Assembly (NCBI GenBank): GCA_035696365.1
Contig: DASRQS010000030.1
Span: forward strand, 9,750-73,749
Reading direction: 5' to 3'
Length of the DNA stretch: 64,000 bases
Source of the DNA: JALYLC01 sp035696365
GTDB lineage: Bacteria; Actinomycetota; Thermoleophilia; Gaiellales; JALYLC01
Part shown: positions 17,040 through 25,839 of the stretch, in pieces
Layout: every line of letters begins with the position of its first letter
Position numbering within the stretch: position 1 is the first letter of the stretch
The notes under the pieces: model-generated
What the model was told of the DNA's origin: nothing
Database searches by the model: none
Seen by the model: the letters and a program-made list of their open reading frames with translations, nothing else
Made by a program: the position numbers and the translations under genes

Positions 17040-17893
17040 TCGTCGAGGAAATCCGGGTCAGCCCGGGATGGCTTGCCCTGCGCGAGCCTGCCGACGCCGC
17101 AGCCCGTGCGCACGAGCTCGTCGACCATCTCGGGCGACACTTCTCCGCGACCGGTTGCCAGGTGATTCACGACCTCGGCTGCGGTACCGGTGGGATGGGC
17201 CGCTGGCTCGTGCCACTTCTGAGGGGGCCGCAGCACTGGGTCGTGTACGACCGGGACGCCGACCTGCTCGAGGTTGCCGTCGCGGACCTCCCCGGCCCGG
17301 CCGCCGACGGGGCCGAGGTCACACTCGAGGCGAGACAGTCCGACATCACCCGGCTGGAGCCGGGCGATCTCGGCGGCGCGACCCTCATCACCGCCTCGGC
17401 GCTGCTGGATCTGCTGACCGGGGACGAGCTGGCAGGGCTGGTCACCCTCTGTGCCGGGGCAGGCTGTCCCGTGCTCCTGACCCTGTCCGTCACGGGTCGC
17501 GTCGACCTGAGCCCGGCGGATCCGCTGGACTCCCGCGTGGCCGCCGCATTCGACGCCCATCAGCGCCGCACGACAGCGCGAGGCCGCCTACTCGGCCCGG
17601 ACGCCGTCGCGTTCGCGCTCGAGGAGTTCGGCCGGCTGGGCGCCGAGGTCCTCGTCCGGCCCAGCCCCTGGCGGCTTGGCGACCTCGAGGCCGACCTGGC
17701 GGCGGAGTGGCTCGCCGGGTGGGTGGGTGCTGCGTGCGAACAGCAGGTCGAACTGGCCGCCGAGACCGACGCATACGCATGCCGACGTTTGGCGGAGGCA
17801 ACAGCTGGACAGCTTTCCGTCACCGTGGACCACGCCGATCTGCTGGTTCTGCCCCGACGACAGCGCCGTCGAGCAGATCGGGCACCAGGATGA
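17036..17893 (+). CDS. Class I SAM-dependent methyltransferase
   Basis: A 285-residue methyltransferase. Motif I is VIHDLGCGTGGMGRWLV near residues 43-59; WVVYDRDADLLEVA carries the SAM-ribose acidic residue, and ITASALLDLLT is the motif IV region. The C-terminal half (LLTLSVTGRVDLSPADPLD, RRTTARGRLLGPDA) resembles methyltransferases found beside GT4 enzymes in actinobacterial gene clusters. ATG 17036 overlaps the preceding stop (ATGA). Likely methylates the glycosylated intermediate made by the neighbouring enzymes; position and substrate unknown. Confidence 0.82.
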   Translation: MIVEEIRVSPGWLALREPADAAARAHELVDHLGRHFSATGCQVIHDLGCGTGGMGRWLVPLLRGPQHWVVYDRDADLLEVAVADLPGPAADGAEVTLEARQSDITRLEPGDLGGATLITASALLDLLTGDELAGLVTLCAGAGCPVLLTLSVTGRVDLSPADPLDSRVAAAFDAHQRRTTARGRLLGPDAVAFALEEFGRLGAEVLVRPSPWRLGDLEADLAAEWLAGWVGAACEQQVELAAETDAYACRRLAEATAGQLSVTVDHADLLVLPRRQRRRADRAPG

Positions 17894-18876
17894 GCCGGAC
17901 CGCGTGGGTATGGGCCCGCTTCGCGGGCGCCGCGGTGACGCTCACCGTCCTGGTCTGGCGCCTGGGCGCGGGCCCGTTCCTCGACGGCGTCCGCTCGGTC
18001 GACGGCCGGGCGCTGGTGGCCTCGGCAGCCCTCGCGGTGCTGACCACCGTGTGCTGCGCCTGGCGGTGGAAGATCGTGGCCCGTGGTCTCGGCATCGACC
18101 TGACGCTGCCCGCTGCCGTGGCGGCGTACTACCGCTCGCTGTTCCTCAACGTCACGCTGCCCGGCGGGGTCGTGGGCGATGTCCACCGCGGCATCAGCCA
18201 CGGTCGCGACGTGAGCGATGTCGGCCGCGCGTTGCGCGCCGTCGCGTGGGAACGCTCCGCCGGTCAGGTCGTGCAGGCCGTCCTGACCGTGGTTGTTCTC
18301 CTCATGCTGCCGTCGCCCGTGCGCTCGTCCATGCCGCTGATCGTGATCGCAATCGCCGTGGCAGTGCTCGGCGTCGTGCTCGTGGCTCGGGCGCGACCCG
18401 GTGGCCATCGGTCCCCGTGGGCGCGATTCCGGAGCGCAGTGGCACGCGACATCCGCGACGGCCTGATTGCCCGGAGGGCGTGGCTGGGCATCGCGCTCGC
18501 GTCTGCGCTGGTGGTCGCCGGCCACGCGGTGACCTTCCTGATCGCCGCGCGGACGGCGGGCACCACGGCGCCGGCCTCGCGGATGCTGCCGCTCGCGTTG
18601 CTCGTGATGCTGGCCATGGTGCTGCCAAGCGTCGCCGGCTGGGGGCCGCGCGAGGGCGTGACGGCATGGGTGTTCGGCGCAGCCGGCCTGGGTGCGGACC
18701 GAGGTGTCGCCACCGCCGTCGTCTACGGCGTCATGGTGCTCGTCGCCAGCCTGCCAGGTGCCGTCGTCCTTGTCGTGGCGTGGTTCCGTCCTACCCATGG
18801 CCTGGAGCGGCCCGAACCGGCGCTTCCGCGACGGGCCCCGGTCGCCGTGCGGCCGGACGGAGTGCCACATGGCTGA
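17890..18876 (+). CDS. Lysylphosphatidylglycerol-synthase-type transmembrane protein (flippase-like)
   Basis: A 328-residue integral membrane protein of the LPG_synthase_TM (UPF0104/YbhN-like) family with about seven to eight hydrophobic helices. Family marks are WRWKIVARGLGI, YRSLFLNVTLPGGVVGDVHR and LPSVAGWGPREGVTAWVFG. Relatives include the flippase half of MprF. No catalytic aminoacyl-transferase domain is present, so it more likely moves a lipid or lipid-linked product across the membrane. ATG 17890 overlaps the previous stop (ATGA); its end overlaps the next gene by eight bases. Its presence implies the cluster product is membrane-bound or exported. Confidence 0.85.
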   Translation: MSRTAWVWARFAGAAVTLTVLVWRLGAGPFLDGVRSVDGRALVASAALAVLTTVCCAWRWKIVARGLGIDLTLPAAVAAYYRSLFLNVTLPGGVVGDVHRGISHGRDVSDVGRALRAVAWERSAGQVVQAVLTVVVLLMLPSPVRSSMPLIVIAIAVAVLGVVLVARARPGGHRSPWARFRSAVARDIRDGLIARRAWLGIALASALVVAGHAVTFLIAARTAGTTAPASRMLPLALLVMLAMVLPSVAGWGPREGVTAWVFGAAGLGADRGVATAVVYGVMVLVASLPGAVVLVVAWFRPTHGLERPEPALPRRAPVAVRPDGVPHG

Positions 18877-19561
18877 GCGCCCGTACACCCTTCTCAGTTG
18901 CGCCCTGTCGATCGACGGCTATCTCGGCAGCGCGGCGCCGCAGCGCCTCGCGCTGTCGAACGACGCCGACTTCGACCGGGTCGACGCCGTGCGCGCGTCC
19001 TGCGACGCGATCATGGTGGGCGCCGGCACGGTGCGGACCGACAACCCGCGGCTGCTGATCCGCTCGCAGACCCGCCGCGACGAGCGGACGGCCCGCGGGC
19101 TCGCGCCGTCGCCGATCAAGGTCACCGTGACCGAGCGGGTGGATCTGGACGCGTGCTCCGCCTTCTTCACCACCGGCGACACCGAGAAGCTCGTCTACTG
19201 CCCGAGCCCGCGGGTGGCCGATGCCCGCGCGCGACTCGGGCCGGTGGCCACGGTGGTCGACGCCGGCAGGCCGGTGGAGATGCGCAGGATCAGCGAGGAC
19301 CTCGGAGCCCGCGGCGTGCAGCGGCTGATGGTCGAGGGCGGCGGCAAGGTGCACACGCAGTTCCTGTCCGACAACCTCGCCGACGAGCTGCAGCTCGTCG
19401 TCGCGCCCTTCTTCGTCGGCGACTCACGCGCGACGCGGTTCGTGAGCGACGGCCGCTTCCCGTGGAACCCCGAGCGACGCGCGACGCTCGCCGGAGTCCG
19501 GCAGATCGGCGACATGGTGCTGCTGCGCTACGCGCTCTCGCCACGCTTCCGGGCCGGCTGA
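18869..19561 (+). CDS. RibD C-terminal-type (pyrimidine) reductase
   Basis: A 230-residue dihydrofolate-reductase-fold protein of the RibD_C family, stand-alone without the deaminase domain. Signature segments are RPYTLLSCALSIDGYLG, IMVGAGTVRTDNPRLLIR near residues 47-64 and LMVEGGGKVHTQFL near 151-164. RibD_C enzymes reduce the ribosyl side chain of the pyrimidine made by GTP cyclohydrolase II, using NADPH. The next gene is exactly such a cyclohydrolase, so a two-step supply of a ribitylaminopyrimidine is plausible. ATG 18869 overlaps the preceding gene by eight bases. Confidence 0.88.
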   Translation: MAERPYTLLSCALSIDGYLGSAAPQRLALSNDADFDRVDAVRASCDAIMVGAGTVRTDNPRLLIRSQTRRDERTARGLAPSPIKVTVTERVDLDACSAFFTTGDTEKLVYCPSPRVADARARLGPVATVVDAGRPVEMRRISEDLGARGVQRLMVEGGGKVHTQFLSDNLADELQLVVAPFFVGDSRATRFVSDGRFPWNPERRATLAGVRQIGDMVLLRYALSPRFRAG

Positions 19562-19573
19562 CCGCGGAAACCG

Positions 19574-20227
19574 ATGGCGCTGCCACTGCCCACCGCGACG
19601 ATCCGCACCCAGGTGTCGGTGCCCCTGCGGTTCGCCGATGGGTACGCCACGGCGGCTCGAGTATTCAGCTTCGACGGGCTCGTCGACGGCCAGGAGCACC
19701 TCGCCTTCGCGCTGGGCGATCGGGTCGCCGCTGCCGAGTCCGGCGGCCGCGGGCCGGCACCGCTGGTGCGGCTGCACAGCGAGTGCCTGACAGGCGACGT
19801 GTTCGGCAGCCAGCGCTGCGACTGCGGGCCGCAGCTGCGCGAGGCCGTGGAGCGCATCGCCGACTCCGGTGGCTTCCTCTTGTACCTGCGGCAGGAGGGC
19901 CGTGGCATCGGCCTGTACGCCAAGCTCGACGCCTACGCGTTGCAGGACACGGGGCTGGACACCTACGAGGCGAACCTTGCGCTGGGCCATGGCGAGGACG
20001 AACGGAGCTATCTCGTCGCCGCGCAGATGCTGAAGGCGCTGGGAGTGTCGCGGGTCGCCCTGCTCAGCAACAACCCCGACAAGGCCCGGCAGCTCCGCCG
20101 GTTCGGGGTGACCGTCGCCGCGCGGGTGCCGACGCGCGTGCACCTGTCCGCCGCGAACGCCCGCTACCTCGTGACGAAGGCGCGAAGGGGCGCGCACACG
20201 CTCGACGTCCCGCTGTCAGCGGGGTGA
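19574..20227 (+). CDS. ribA: GTP cyclohydrolase II (stand-alone)
   Basis: A 217-residue GTP cyclohydrolase II: opens GTP to 2,5-diamino-6-ribosylamino-pyrimidinone phosphate, formate and pyrophosphate. Zinc ligands Cys71, Cys82 and Cys84 lie in LHSECLTGDVFGSQRCDCG; RQEGRGIGL at 106-114 and the loop DAYALQD with Tyr121 are present. That Tyr matches E. coli RibA Tyr105, which I recall as separating true cyclohydrolases from formamide-producing variants. It is not fused to RibB, and no other riboflavin genes (ribB, ribE, ribH) are nearby, so it may serve a pathway other than flavin synthesis. ATG 19574, 12 bases after the reductase. Confidence 0.92.
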   Translation: MALPLPTATIRTQVSVPLRFADGYATAARVFSFDGLVDGQEHLAFALGDRVAAAESGGRGPAPLVRLHSECLTGDVFGSQRCDCGPQLREAVERIADSGGFLLYLRQEGRGIGLYAKLDAYALQDTGLDTYEANLALGHGEDERSYLVAAQMLKALGVSRVALLSNNPDKARQLRRFGVTVAARVPTRVHLSAANARYLVTKARRGAHTLDVPLSAG

Positions 20228-20237
20228 GAGCGCTCTC
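20226..20237. terminator. 12-bp palindrome between convergent genes
   Basis: GAGAGC/GCTCTC, perfect, begins at the last bases of ribA in the short gap before the converging acyltransferase gene. Short, so a weak terminator at best. Confidence 0.3.
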
Positions 20238-20265
20238 TGTTGCGTTCCCGGGCGCCGCAATATTC

Positions 20266-21468
20266 TCAGCTTCGATGCTGCCGGAACGGGACCTCGAAGA
20301 CCGACGCGAAGAGCCGGGCGAACACGATCGTCAGCGGCACCGCCAAGGCGAGCGAGACGAGGAAGGCCGGGACACCCTGGCGGACCCGGCCGGCCACGAC
20401 CTCCTCGTAGACGACGACGACGATCGGTCCGTGCGTCAGGTAGAGACTGTAGGACGACGAGCCGAGGCTGCGCAGCGGCCGCGTATCGAGCAGCCGCAGC
20501 AGCGAAGACGGATGGCCGGTCGCCAGACCGGCCAGGAGGCATGCGACGGCTGGGCCCAGCGCGAGGTCGACCCAGAAGAGGTGGTCGAGCGTCCACACGG
20601 AGCCCTGCCACCAGATCGTCGCGAGCACGGGCGCCGCGGCGGCGAGCGCGAGCCACGCCCACGGCCACGACCTGCGAGCCCTGCTCGCGCCCACGATGCC
20701 GGCGGCCAGGACGCCGACCGCGAACAGCGCGGCGAGATCGGGTGGCGACTGGATCACGAAGACGTCCAGGCGGGAGACGTGTGGACCCAGGATGCCCACT
20801 GTCGCCACGACGAGCGTGACGGTGGCGACCATGGCGATGGCGCCCCAACGTCGCACCATCAGCAGCAACAGGGGGAACGCGACGTAGAGCTGGGCCTCGA
20901 CGGCCATCGACCAGAACGCTCGGTTGGGGGTTGGCGCGCCGATGAGGTTCTGCACGAGCAGGCCGTTGACGACGACCGACTTCACGTCGGGCGTCCCCTG
21001 ACCGGGCGGCGGGACGACCAGCCACGCCACGGCGAGGCTGAAGACGAGGGCGGCCCAGTACGGCGGCAGGATGCGCCGGGCCCGCCGCAGCGCAAACCGG
21101 GAGACGCCGTCGAGCCGCCAGCCGTGGCGGGCCGGCGACAGGGCCAGCGAGAAGCCGGACAGCACGATGAAGACGACGACCGCGAACCTCCCGTAGATGA
21201 ACCAACTGGCCCAGAACGGTGCCCGGTTCACGGGGTAGCCGGGGAATGCGCGCAGGAAGACGTGGTTCACCACCACGAACAGCGCGGCCAGGCCCCGCAC
21301 GCCGTCCAGGCCGGCCAGCCGCCGGGCCGGAGGGCTGGCGGCTGCAGGTGCCGAGGCGGCGCGCGCAGGCTCCAGCACGCCCTCGGGCGCACGAAGAGCG
21401 ACGACGGCGCTCGGTGCCACCTCCGCATCATCGGACGTGTCGGCCGTCACGTCCAGGTTTGCGCTCAC
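20266..21468 (-). CDS. Acyltransferase 3 family membrane protein (OafA/YrhL-like)
   Basis: A 400-residue protein with a disordered Ala/Pro-rich N-terminus (about 50 residues), then LAGLDGVRGLAALFVVVNHV, the classic Acyl_transf_3 start with the catalytic-type His, and FIVLSGFSLAL. About ten transmembrane helices follow, ending with SYSLYLTHGPIVV. Such enzymes O-acylate sugars or lipids on the outer side of the membrane. It converges on ribA, so it is a separate transcript, probably shared with the phosphotransferase/sulfatase fusion upstream on the same strand (21-base gap). Likely modifies the cluster product or an envelope glycan. Confidence 0.85.
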   Translation of the reverse strand: MSANLDVTADTSDDAEVAPSAVVALRAPEGVLEPARAASAPAAASPPARRLAGLDGVRGLAALFVVVNHVFLRAFPGYPVNRAPFWASWFIYGRFAVVVFIVLSGFSLALSPARHGWRLDGVSRFALRRARRILPPYWAALVFSLAVAWLVVPPPGQGTPDVKSVVVNGLLVQNLIGAPTPNRAFWSMAVEAQLYVAFPLLLLMVRRWGAIAMVATVTLVVATVGILGPHVSRLDVFVIQSPPDLAALFAVGVLAAGIVGASRARRSWPWAWLALAAAAPVLATIWWQGSVWTLDHLFWVDLALGPAVACLLAGLATGHPSSLLRLLDTRPLRSLGSSSYSLYLTHGPIVVVVYEEVVAGRVRQGVPAFLVSLALAVPLTIVFARLFASVFEVPFRQHRS

Positions 21469-21489
21469 GACGAGCTGGCGGGTCGCCCG

Positions 21490-23883
21490 TTACGAGCCGA
21501 ATGCGCCGAGGAAGCGGTTGCGGAAGGCGTCCATCCGCCAGACCGGCGCGTTCGGGCTCGGCCGCAAGCCGTCCTGCCAGCCCCACCGGGCGATCCTGTC
21601 CATCACCCTCGGGTCGTGGGCGATGACCGAGATCGGCACATCGTGACTCGGGTTCTCCCCGGTGATGATCTTGGCGGGCTGATGGTCGCCCAGGACGATG
21701 AGCACGAGATTGTCGTTGCCGTAGTTCTGCACCCAGGAGACCAGGGCGCTCATGGTGTACCGGACGGACCGGCCGTACGACGCACGTACCCGTTGGAGGT
21801 CGCCGAAGAGCGCGGACCGTGTCACGGTGTCGACAGGCTGGTGCTTGAAGACCGAGCCGTCGCCGACGTCGCTCCAGGGGATCAGCCGGGGAATGCGCGT
21901 CCAGGGCGTGTGGCTCGACACCAGGTCGACCTCCGCGAAGAGGGGGCGACGCGCGCGCTTCGCCAGCTCGAGGCGCTGCAGGGCCAGGAGGACGTACTGG
22001 TCGGGCATGGAGGCGTACGAGTACTTCGGTCCGTGATACCCGACGTTACGCCGGTCGTAGAGCTTGTCGTAGCGGTAGAACGACGTCCCTTCCGGCCAGG
22101 CGCGGTTGTTCGACGGCACGTCACCGACGGTCCGCCACCCGGCCCGCTTGAACGCCTTGGTAAGTGTGAGGCGGTCGGTCTTGACGAGCTGGTCGTAGCG
22201 CAGCTGGCTGTCGACCCAGACCCCCGACTGCAGGGTGGAGTGCGCCAGCCAGCTGAGGCCGCCGAACGTCGACGAGGTGACGAAGGCGCTCCGGGAGGAG
22301 AAACCGGCGGCCCGCAGTTGCTTGGTGCCTTTGTCGATGGTCGCGTCGACTCCTGGCGCGAACGACGAGTCCTGGACTGCGCTCCTCCCGTAGCTCTCGA
22401 CGAATATGAGCAGGACATCCTTGCCGCGCAGGCCGGTCAGCAGCTTGTTGCCAGGCGTGTCGCGGAAGCGATCGTGACGGATCTCGTCGGCGAAGATCGC
22501 GTGGTCCTGGACGCCGGCCTGCACAGCACGGACCTCGTCGAGGGCCAGGCCGGCTGCGCTCGTGGAGGCAATGGGCGCGTCGGAAACGAGCTGCGCGCCG
22601 AATACCCAGCAGAGCACCCAGACGGCGCCGAGCGCCGTGACGGCCGGGAGCGACCACCGGCGGTGGCGGGCCGCGACGCGCGTCAGGCGAAGCACCGCCA
22701 GCGTTGTGAGCACGAGCACCCCGACGCCGAACACCGCCGCCCCGGCGACGACCAGATTCGCTTCCGTCCGGCCGATCGAGTCGCGGAGTGTCTCGATGCC
22801 GATCCCGGCCATGCTCGTGTCGGCAACGGGGTTGAAGGGCCGGTCGAAGGTCGCGAAGAACCCCATGTTGAGGACCTTCACGATCACCAGCACACCAAGA
22901 GCCGGTCCGACGACGCAGGCCAGGAGGCGCTGGATGGTGGGGGGCAGGACGAGGGCCAGGGCGATGACGACGAGCCCCTCGAGCGGGACCCTCGCAAACC
23001 CGCTGAGCGTGAGCTGACTCGTCTGGTCCGGAGCGACCAGGGCGCCCCACACGAGCGGGACGGCGAGGATCGTGAGCACTGCGGCGATACCTGTTCGCAC
23101 GGGTCCGCTTTCGTGCCGGTCCGGAACCGCCGCCACACGACTGTGCGCAGCGTTCCGGTGTTTCCACAGCCACCCCACGTCGTGGCCGAACGACTCGGCA
23201 AGCAGGGCAAGCGCGACGAGCAGGGCAGCTTGGGTCAGGGCCAGCGGCAGGACGCCCGCAGCGGCGATCGCCAGCACAATCCCTTGAGTGGCAGCGACGA
23301 CCTTGCGCCAGTGGCGCGGCGGCAGCTGCTCTCGCATCCAGGGCAGCAGCCAGCCCGCTACGAGAAACGCGTAGCGTGCCGCGCCGATCGCGAGCACCCA
23401 GACGCCGGCCGAGCGGGCGACGTACACGCTGAGGACCAAGATGAGGAACGCGTCGACCTCACCGTCGCAGAGCGCGCCCAACGGGGTCGCCGTCCGTGTG
23501 CGCCGCACCATCCAGCCGTCGACCGCGTCCAGCACGAGTGCGACGGCCGCGAGTGTCACCAGCACCGCGACCTCTGCGGAGTGGTCGAACGAGTCCACGG
23601 TCAGCGCCGCGACGCCGACGGCGAGCGAGGCCCGGGCAAGGGTCACCCAGTCGGCCGGCCCGAGCCGGTCGTGGCGGTAGCGGGCGATGCCGCGTGCCAG
23701 TGCCGCATTCATGATCAGCCCGCAGGTGACTCCGACGACCCAACCGGCGCGGCTGAGGCCGACTGTGCCCGCGAGAGCGGCGAGCAGCAGCGCTTGGGCG
23801 ATCAGCCCGGTCGCCGGGCCGGCTTGAACCGTTCGCAACCGCTCCTGCGTGTTCGTGGCCACCTCGGGCAGTACGGGACACAC
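21490..23883 (-). CDS. CDP-alcohol phosphatidyltransferase fused to sulfatase/LtaS-like phosphatase domain
   Basis: A 797-residue two-part membrane enzyme. Residues about 25-230 are a CDP-alcohol phosphotransferase with the full motif D-x2-D-G...R-x8-G-x3-D-x3-D: Asp119, Asp122, Gly123, Gly136, Asp140, Asp144. Residues about 265-435 add several more helices. Residues about 485-790 are an alkaline-phosphatase-superfamily domain like LtaS/OpgB: LLIFVESYG with metal-type Glu496, a Thr/Ser-rich nucleophile region near 537-551, SSHTPW and LGDHQP with Asp733/His734. One half would make a phosphodiester from a CDP-activated donor, the other cleave or transfer a phosphoalcohol outside. GTG 23883 start; later starts are possible. 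Confidence 0.8.
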   Translation of the reverse strand: MCPVLPEVATNTQERLRTVQAGPATGLIAQALLLAALAGTVGLSRAGWVVGVTCGLIMNAALARGIARYRHDRLGPADWVTLARASLAVGVAALTVDSFDHSAEVAVLVTLAAVALVLDAVDGWMVRRTRTATPLGALCDGEVDAFLILVLSVYVARSAGVWVLAIGAARYAFLVAGWLLPWMREQLPPRHWRKVVAATQGIVLAIAAAGVLPLALTQAALLVALALLAESFGHDVGWLWKHRNAAHSRVAAVPDRHESGPVRTGIAAVLTILAVPLVWGALVAPDQTSQLTLSGFARVPLEGLVVIALALVLPPTIQRLLACVVGPALGVLVIVKVLNMGFFATFDRPFNPVADTSMAGIGIETLRDSIGRTEANLVVAGAAVFGVGVLVLTTLAVLRLTRVAARHRRWSLPAVTALGAVWVLCWVFGAQLVSDAPIASTSAAGLALDEVRAVQAGVQDHAIFADEIRHDRFRDTPGNKLLTGLRGKDVLLIFVESYGRSAVQDSSFAPGVDATIDKGTKQLRAAGFSSRSAFVTSSTFGGLSWLAHSTLQSGVWVDSQLRYDQLVKTDRLTLTKAFKRAGWRTVGDVPSNNRAWPEGTSFYRYDKLYDRRNVGYHGPKYSYASMPDQYVLLALQRLELAKRARRPLFAEVDLVSSHTPWTRIPRLIPWSDVGDGSVFKHQPVDTVTRSALFGDLQRVRASYGRSVRYTMSALVSWVQNYGNDNLVLIVLGDHQPAKIITGENPSHDVPISVIAHDPRVMDRIARWGWQDGLRPSPNAPVWRMDAFRNRFLGAFGS

Positions 23884-23954
23884 CGTGTTCCGGTTTTCGG
23901 GGCCGGTGGGAAGGTGAGGCTAACGATCCTTGAATGTGAGCGCGTGAAGGCGCC

Positions 23955-24764
23955 ATGAAGCAGGACGAGCGCGCTCCGTTCGTCCAGGCCCTGCGCGGAG
24001 CCCGCGTGCGAGCGTACTCCCCCGGCGAATTCGTCGAGCAGGAGAGCTTCATGCTCGCCGGAGAGATCCGGGACCTGGCGCGTCAGGCAGGCATCGCACC
24101 CGCAGTCTCCGTACTGGACCTGTGCTGCGGAGTAGCCGGGCCTGGACGGTTCATCACTCGGGAGCTGGGTTGCTCCTATCTGGGAGTGGACTTCAGCTCG
24201 AGCGCCATCGACATCGCACGTGAGAGCGCGGGCGACCTTCCCTGTCGCTTCGAGGTCCGGCGGATCCCCCCGCTCCCTCGCGGCCCGTTCGACGTGGTGC
24301 TCCTGCTCGAGACAATGCTGGCTTTTCCCGAAAAGCAGCCGCTGCTGCAGGAGGTCTCCCGGGCGCTCGCGACCGGCGGGCGGTTCGCCTTCACCCTGGA
24401 GGAGGGCCTGCCCCTCACGGAGGCAGAGCGGGAGCGCATGCCTGACGCCGACACGGTCTGGCTCATGCCGCTGCCGGAGATGCTCACCTCTCTGGAGCGG
24501 GTCGGGCTGGTCGTCCGCTGGCAGGAGGACTGCAGCCGGTCCCACCGTGCGGTCGCGGACGCGCTGCTCGGCGCGTTTGCCGCCGATGCCACTGAGATTG
24601 CCGCGCAGATCGGGCGCCGGGCACTGGAGGAACTGCTGGCCGCCCACCGGCTCTGGAGCGTGTGGCTGCGGGATGGACGTGTCCGCAAATTCGCATTCGT
24701 CGCGGAGAAGACGGAGACGCCACGCACGACTGCCGTGGACGTCGCAGCGCCGGGTGGCAGCTGA
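23955..24764 (+). CDS. Class I SAM-dependent methyltransferase
   Basis: A 269-residue methyltransferase divergent from the phosphotransferase/sulfatase gene across a 71-base gap. The N-terminus EFVEQESFMLAGEIRDLARQ leads to motif I SVLDLCCGVAGPGRFITREL near residues 52-71; YLGVDFSSSAIDIAR binds the SAM ribose, and FDVVLLLETMLAFPEK is motif IV. This pattern resembles small-molecule C/N/O-methyltransferases that use acidic intermediates. A GAAGG stands before ATG 23955. It marks the right edge of the cluster; membership is inferred from adjacency only. Confidence 0.8.
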   Translation: MKQDERAPFVQALRGARVRAYSPGEFVEQESFMLAGEIRDLARQAGIAPAVSVLDLCCGVAGPGRFITRELGCSYLGVDFSSSAIDIARESAGDLPCRFEVRRIPPLPRGPFDVVLLLETMLAFPEKQPLLQEVSRALATGGRFAFTLEEGLPLTEAERERMPDADTVWLMPLPEMLTSLERVGLVVRWQEDCSRSHRAVADALLGAFAADATEIAAQIGRRALEELLAAHRLWSVWLRDGRVRKFAFVAEKTETPRTTAVDVAAPGGS

Positions 24765-25071
24765 TGGCACTGATGCCGAGGCCGTAGAGCCGATCCGTTC
24801 GATCCCTACTCGGCCCATCCCACGCGAGGCGTCACACCCCGGCGCGTGCCAGGACAGCTGGCGCTTGGGCTTGCTGGGGCACGTCGCAGACGCCGCCGGC
24901 GCAAACCTCGAAGGCCGGATCCTTGCCCGTCCATCCGCGCCGCACCATTCGACCGTGGATTTGTGGTCCATGCCCGCGGGCGCCGGTTCCTGCGTGCGCT
25001 CGGACGGGCGGGTGCCGCCGCCCCCACATGGTGGATACGGAACGTCGGGGTAGGCGTCGATACAACGCCGT
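24765..25071. other. Intergenic, right border of cluster
   Basis: About 300 bases with open frames on both strands but none with recognisable protein character. I see no RNA gene or strong hairpin. Confidence 0.35.
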
Positions 25072-25674
25072 ATGGCATTGGATGACGAGCCTCCGCACGA
25101 TTACGAGAGGTCCGCGGCTGTGGAAGCTTGGGTCGAGGCGTTCGACGGCGAGATCGTGCAGTGCGGCGATTTCGCCGCAACCGTCAGAACGATGTCGGCG
25201 AACGGCTGCTTCGACGTCCGCGCTGTCGTCGAGCGATGGATCCTGGCGAATCCCACCGGCAACGTGGCCGTCCCGCGCCCGCAGCTCGTGCTCGAGGAAC
25301 CCGTGCCCGTGCCCGTTCAGCCCGTGCTCCGGGAAGCCCCAGCGCTCGCGGCGGCTCCCGCGCCGCCGCCGGAACCGGCGTTGCAGGCGGAGCCGACCTC
25401 GCAAAGGCCCGTCGTCGATCCCTCCCCCGAGATCGCTCATTTCCACAGCCTCTTGCAGGGCGGAATCGATCGCGCGCAGATCTACGAGGCCTTCCCGGCG
25501 TTCCGGCTGGTGATCGACGAGGCCGTCGTCCAGTACGAGGCAGCCGCGCCGATTCTGAGTGAGGCCCCGACGGGCCCGACTCGCCAGGATCTCGATGACG
25601 AGATCCGTCGCACAAGGCACGAACTCGAGGAATCCGCCAAGCGTGGCCGGCGGCGCTGGCGCTCGCGCGGTTGA
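25072..25674 (+). CDS. Hypothetical protein with Pro-rich linker
   Basis: A 200-residue protein I do not recognise. Residues 1-65 look folded (ERSAAVEAWVEAFDGEIVQC, ANGCFDVRAVVERWIL); residues about 70-120 are Pro/Ala/Glu-rich and probably disordered; residues 123-150 form a second helical unit (FHSLLQGGIDRAQIYEAF, PAFRLVIDEAVVQYE), and the end is acidic-basic coiled-coil-like, finishing RRRWRSRG. No signal peptide or membrane segment. Start ATG 25072 has no obvious ribosome binding site, so the true start may differ. Codon pattern looks real, with GC concentrated in third positions. Confidence 0.5.
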   Translation: MALDDEPPHDYERSAAVEAWVEAFDGEIVQCGDFAATVRTMSANGCFDVRAVVERWILANPTGNVAVPRPQLVLEEPVPVPVQPVLREAPALAAAPAPPPEPALQAEPTSQRPVVDPSPEIAHFHSLLQGGIDRAQIYEAFPAFRLVIDEAVVQYEAAAPILSEAPTGPTRQDLDDEIRRTRHELEESAKRGRRRWRSRG

Positions 25675-25839
25675 CGAACTCGCGCCGGACCGGCGCTGGA
25701 CGTTGCGCGGGGCTCACGAGGTCGCGTTCGCCGTCCTGCCAGCCGACGATCCGGCGTCGTCCGCAGGTCGGACGCCCCGTGCGAGGGCATGCCCGTCTGC
25801 GTGCGTGAGATGCGCGATCTCGGAGTCCGGGCGGTGCAG

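Noticed and set aside
19574..20227. Treating ribA here as the riboflavin pathway gene
   Set aside because: No ribB, ribE, ribH or full RibD is nearby and it is coupled to unrelated glycan/lipid genes, so a dedicated role was preferred, though dual use is not excluded.
18898..23958. A 1686-residue open frame on the plus strand
   Set aside because: It overlaps the reductase and ribA in another frame and is antisense to the acyltransferase and fusion genes. Its product is Arg/Asp/His/Gln-rich with no domain; it is an artefact of high third-position GC.
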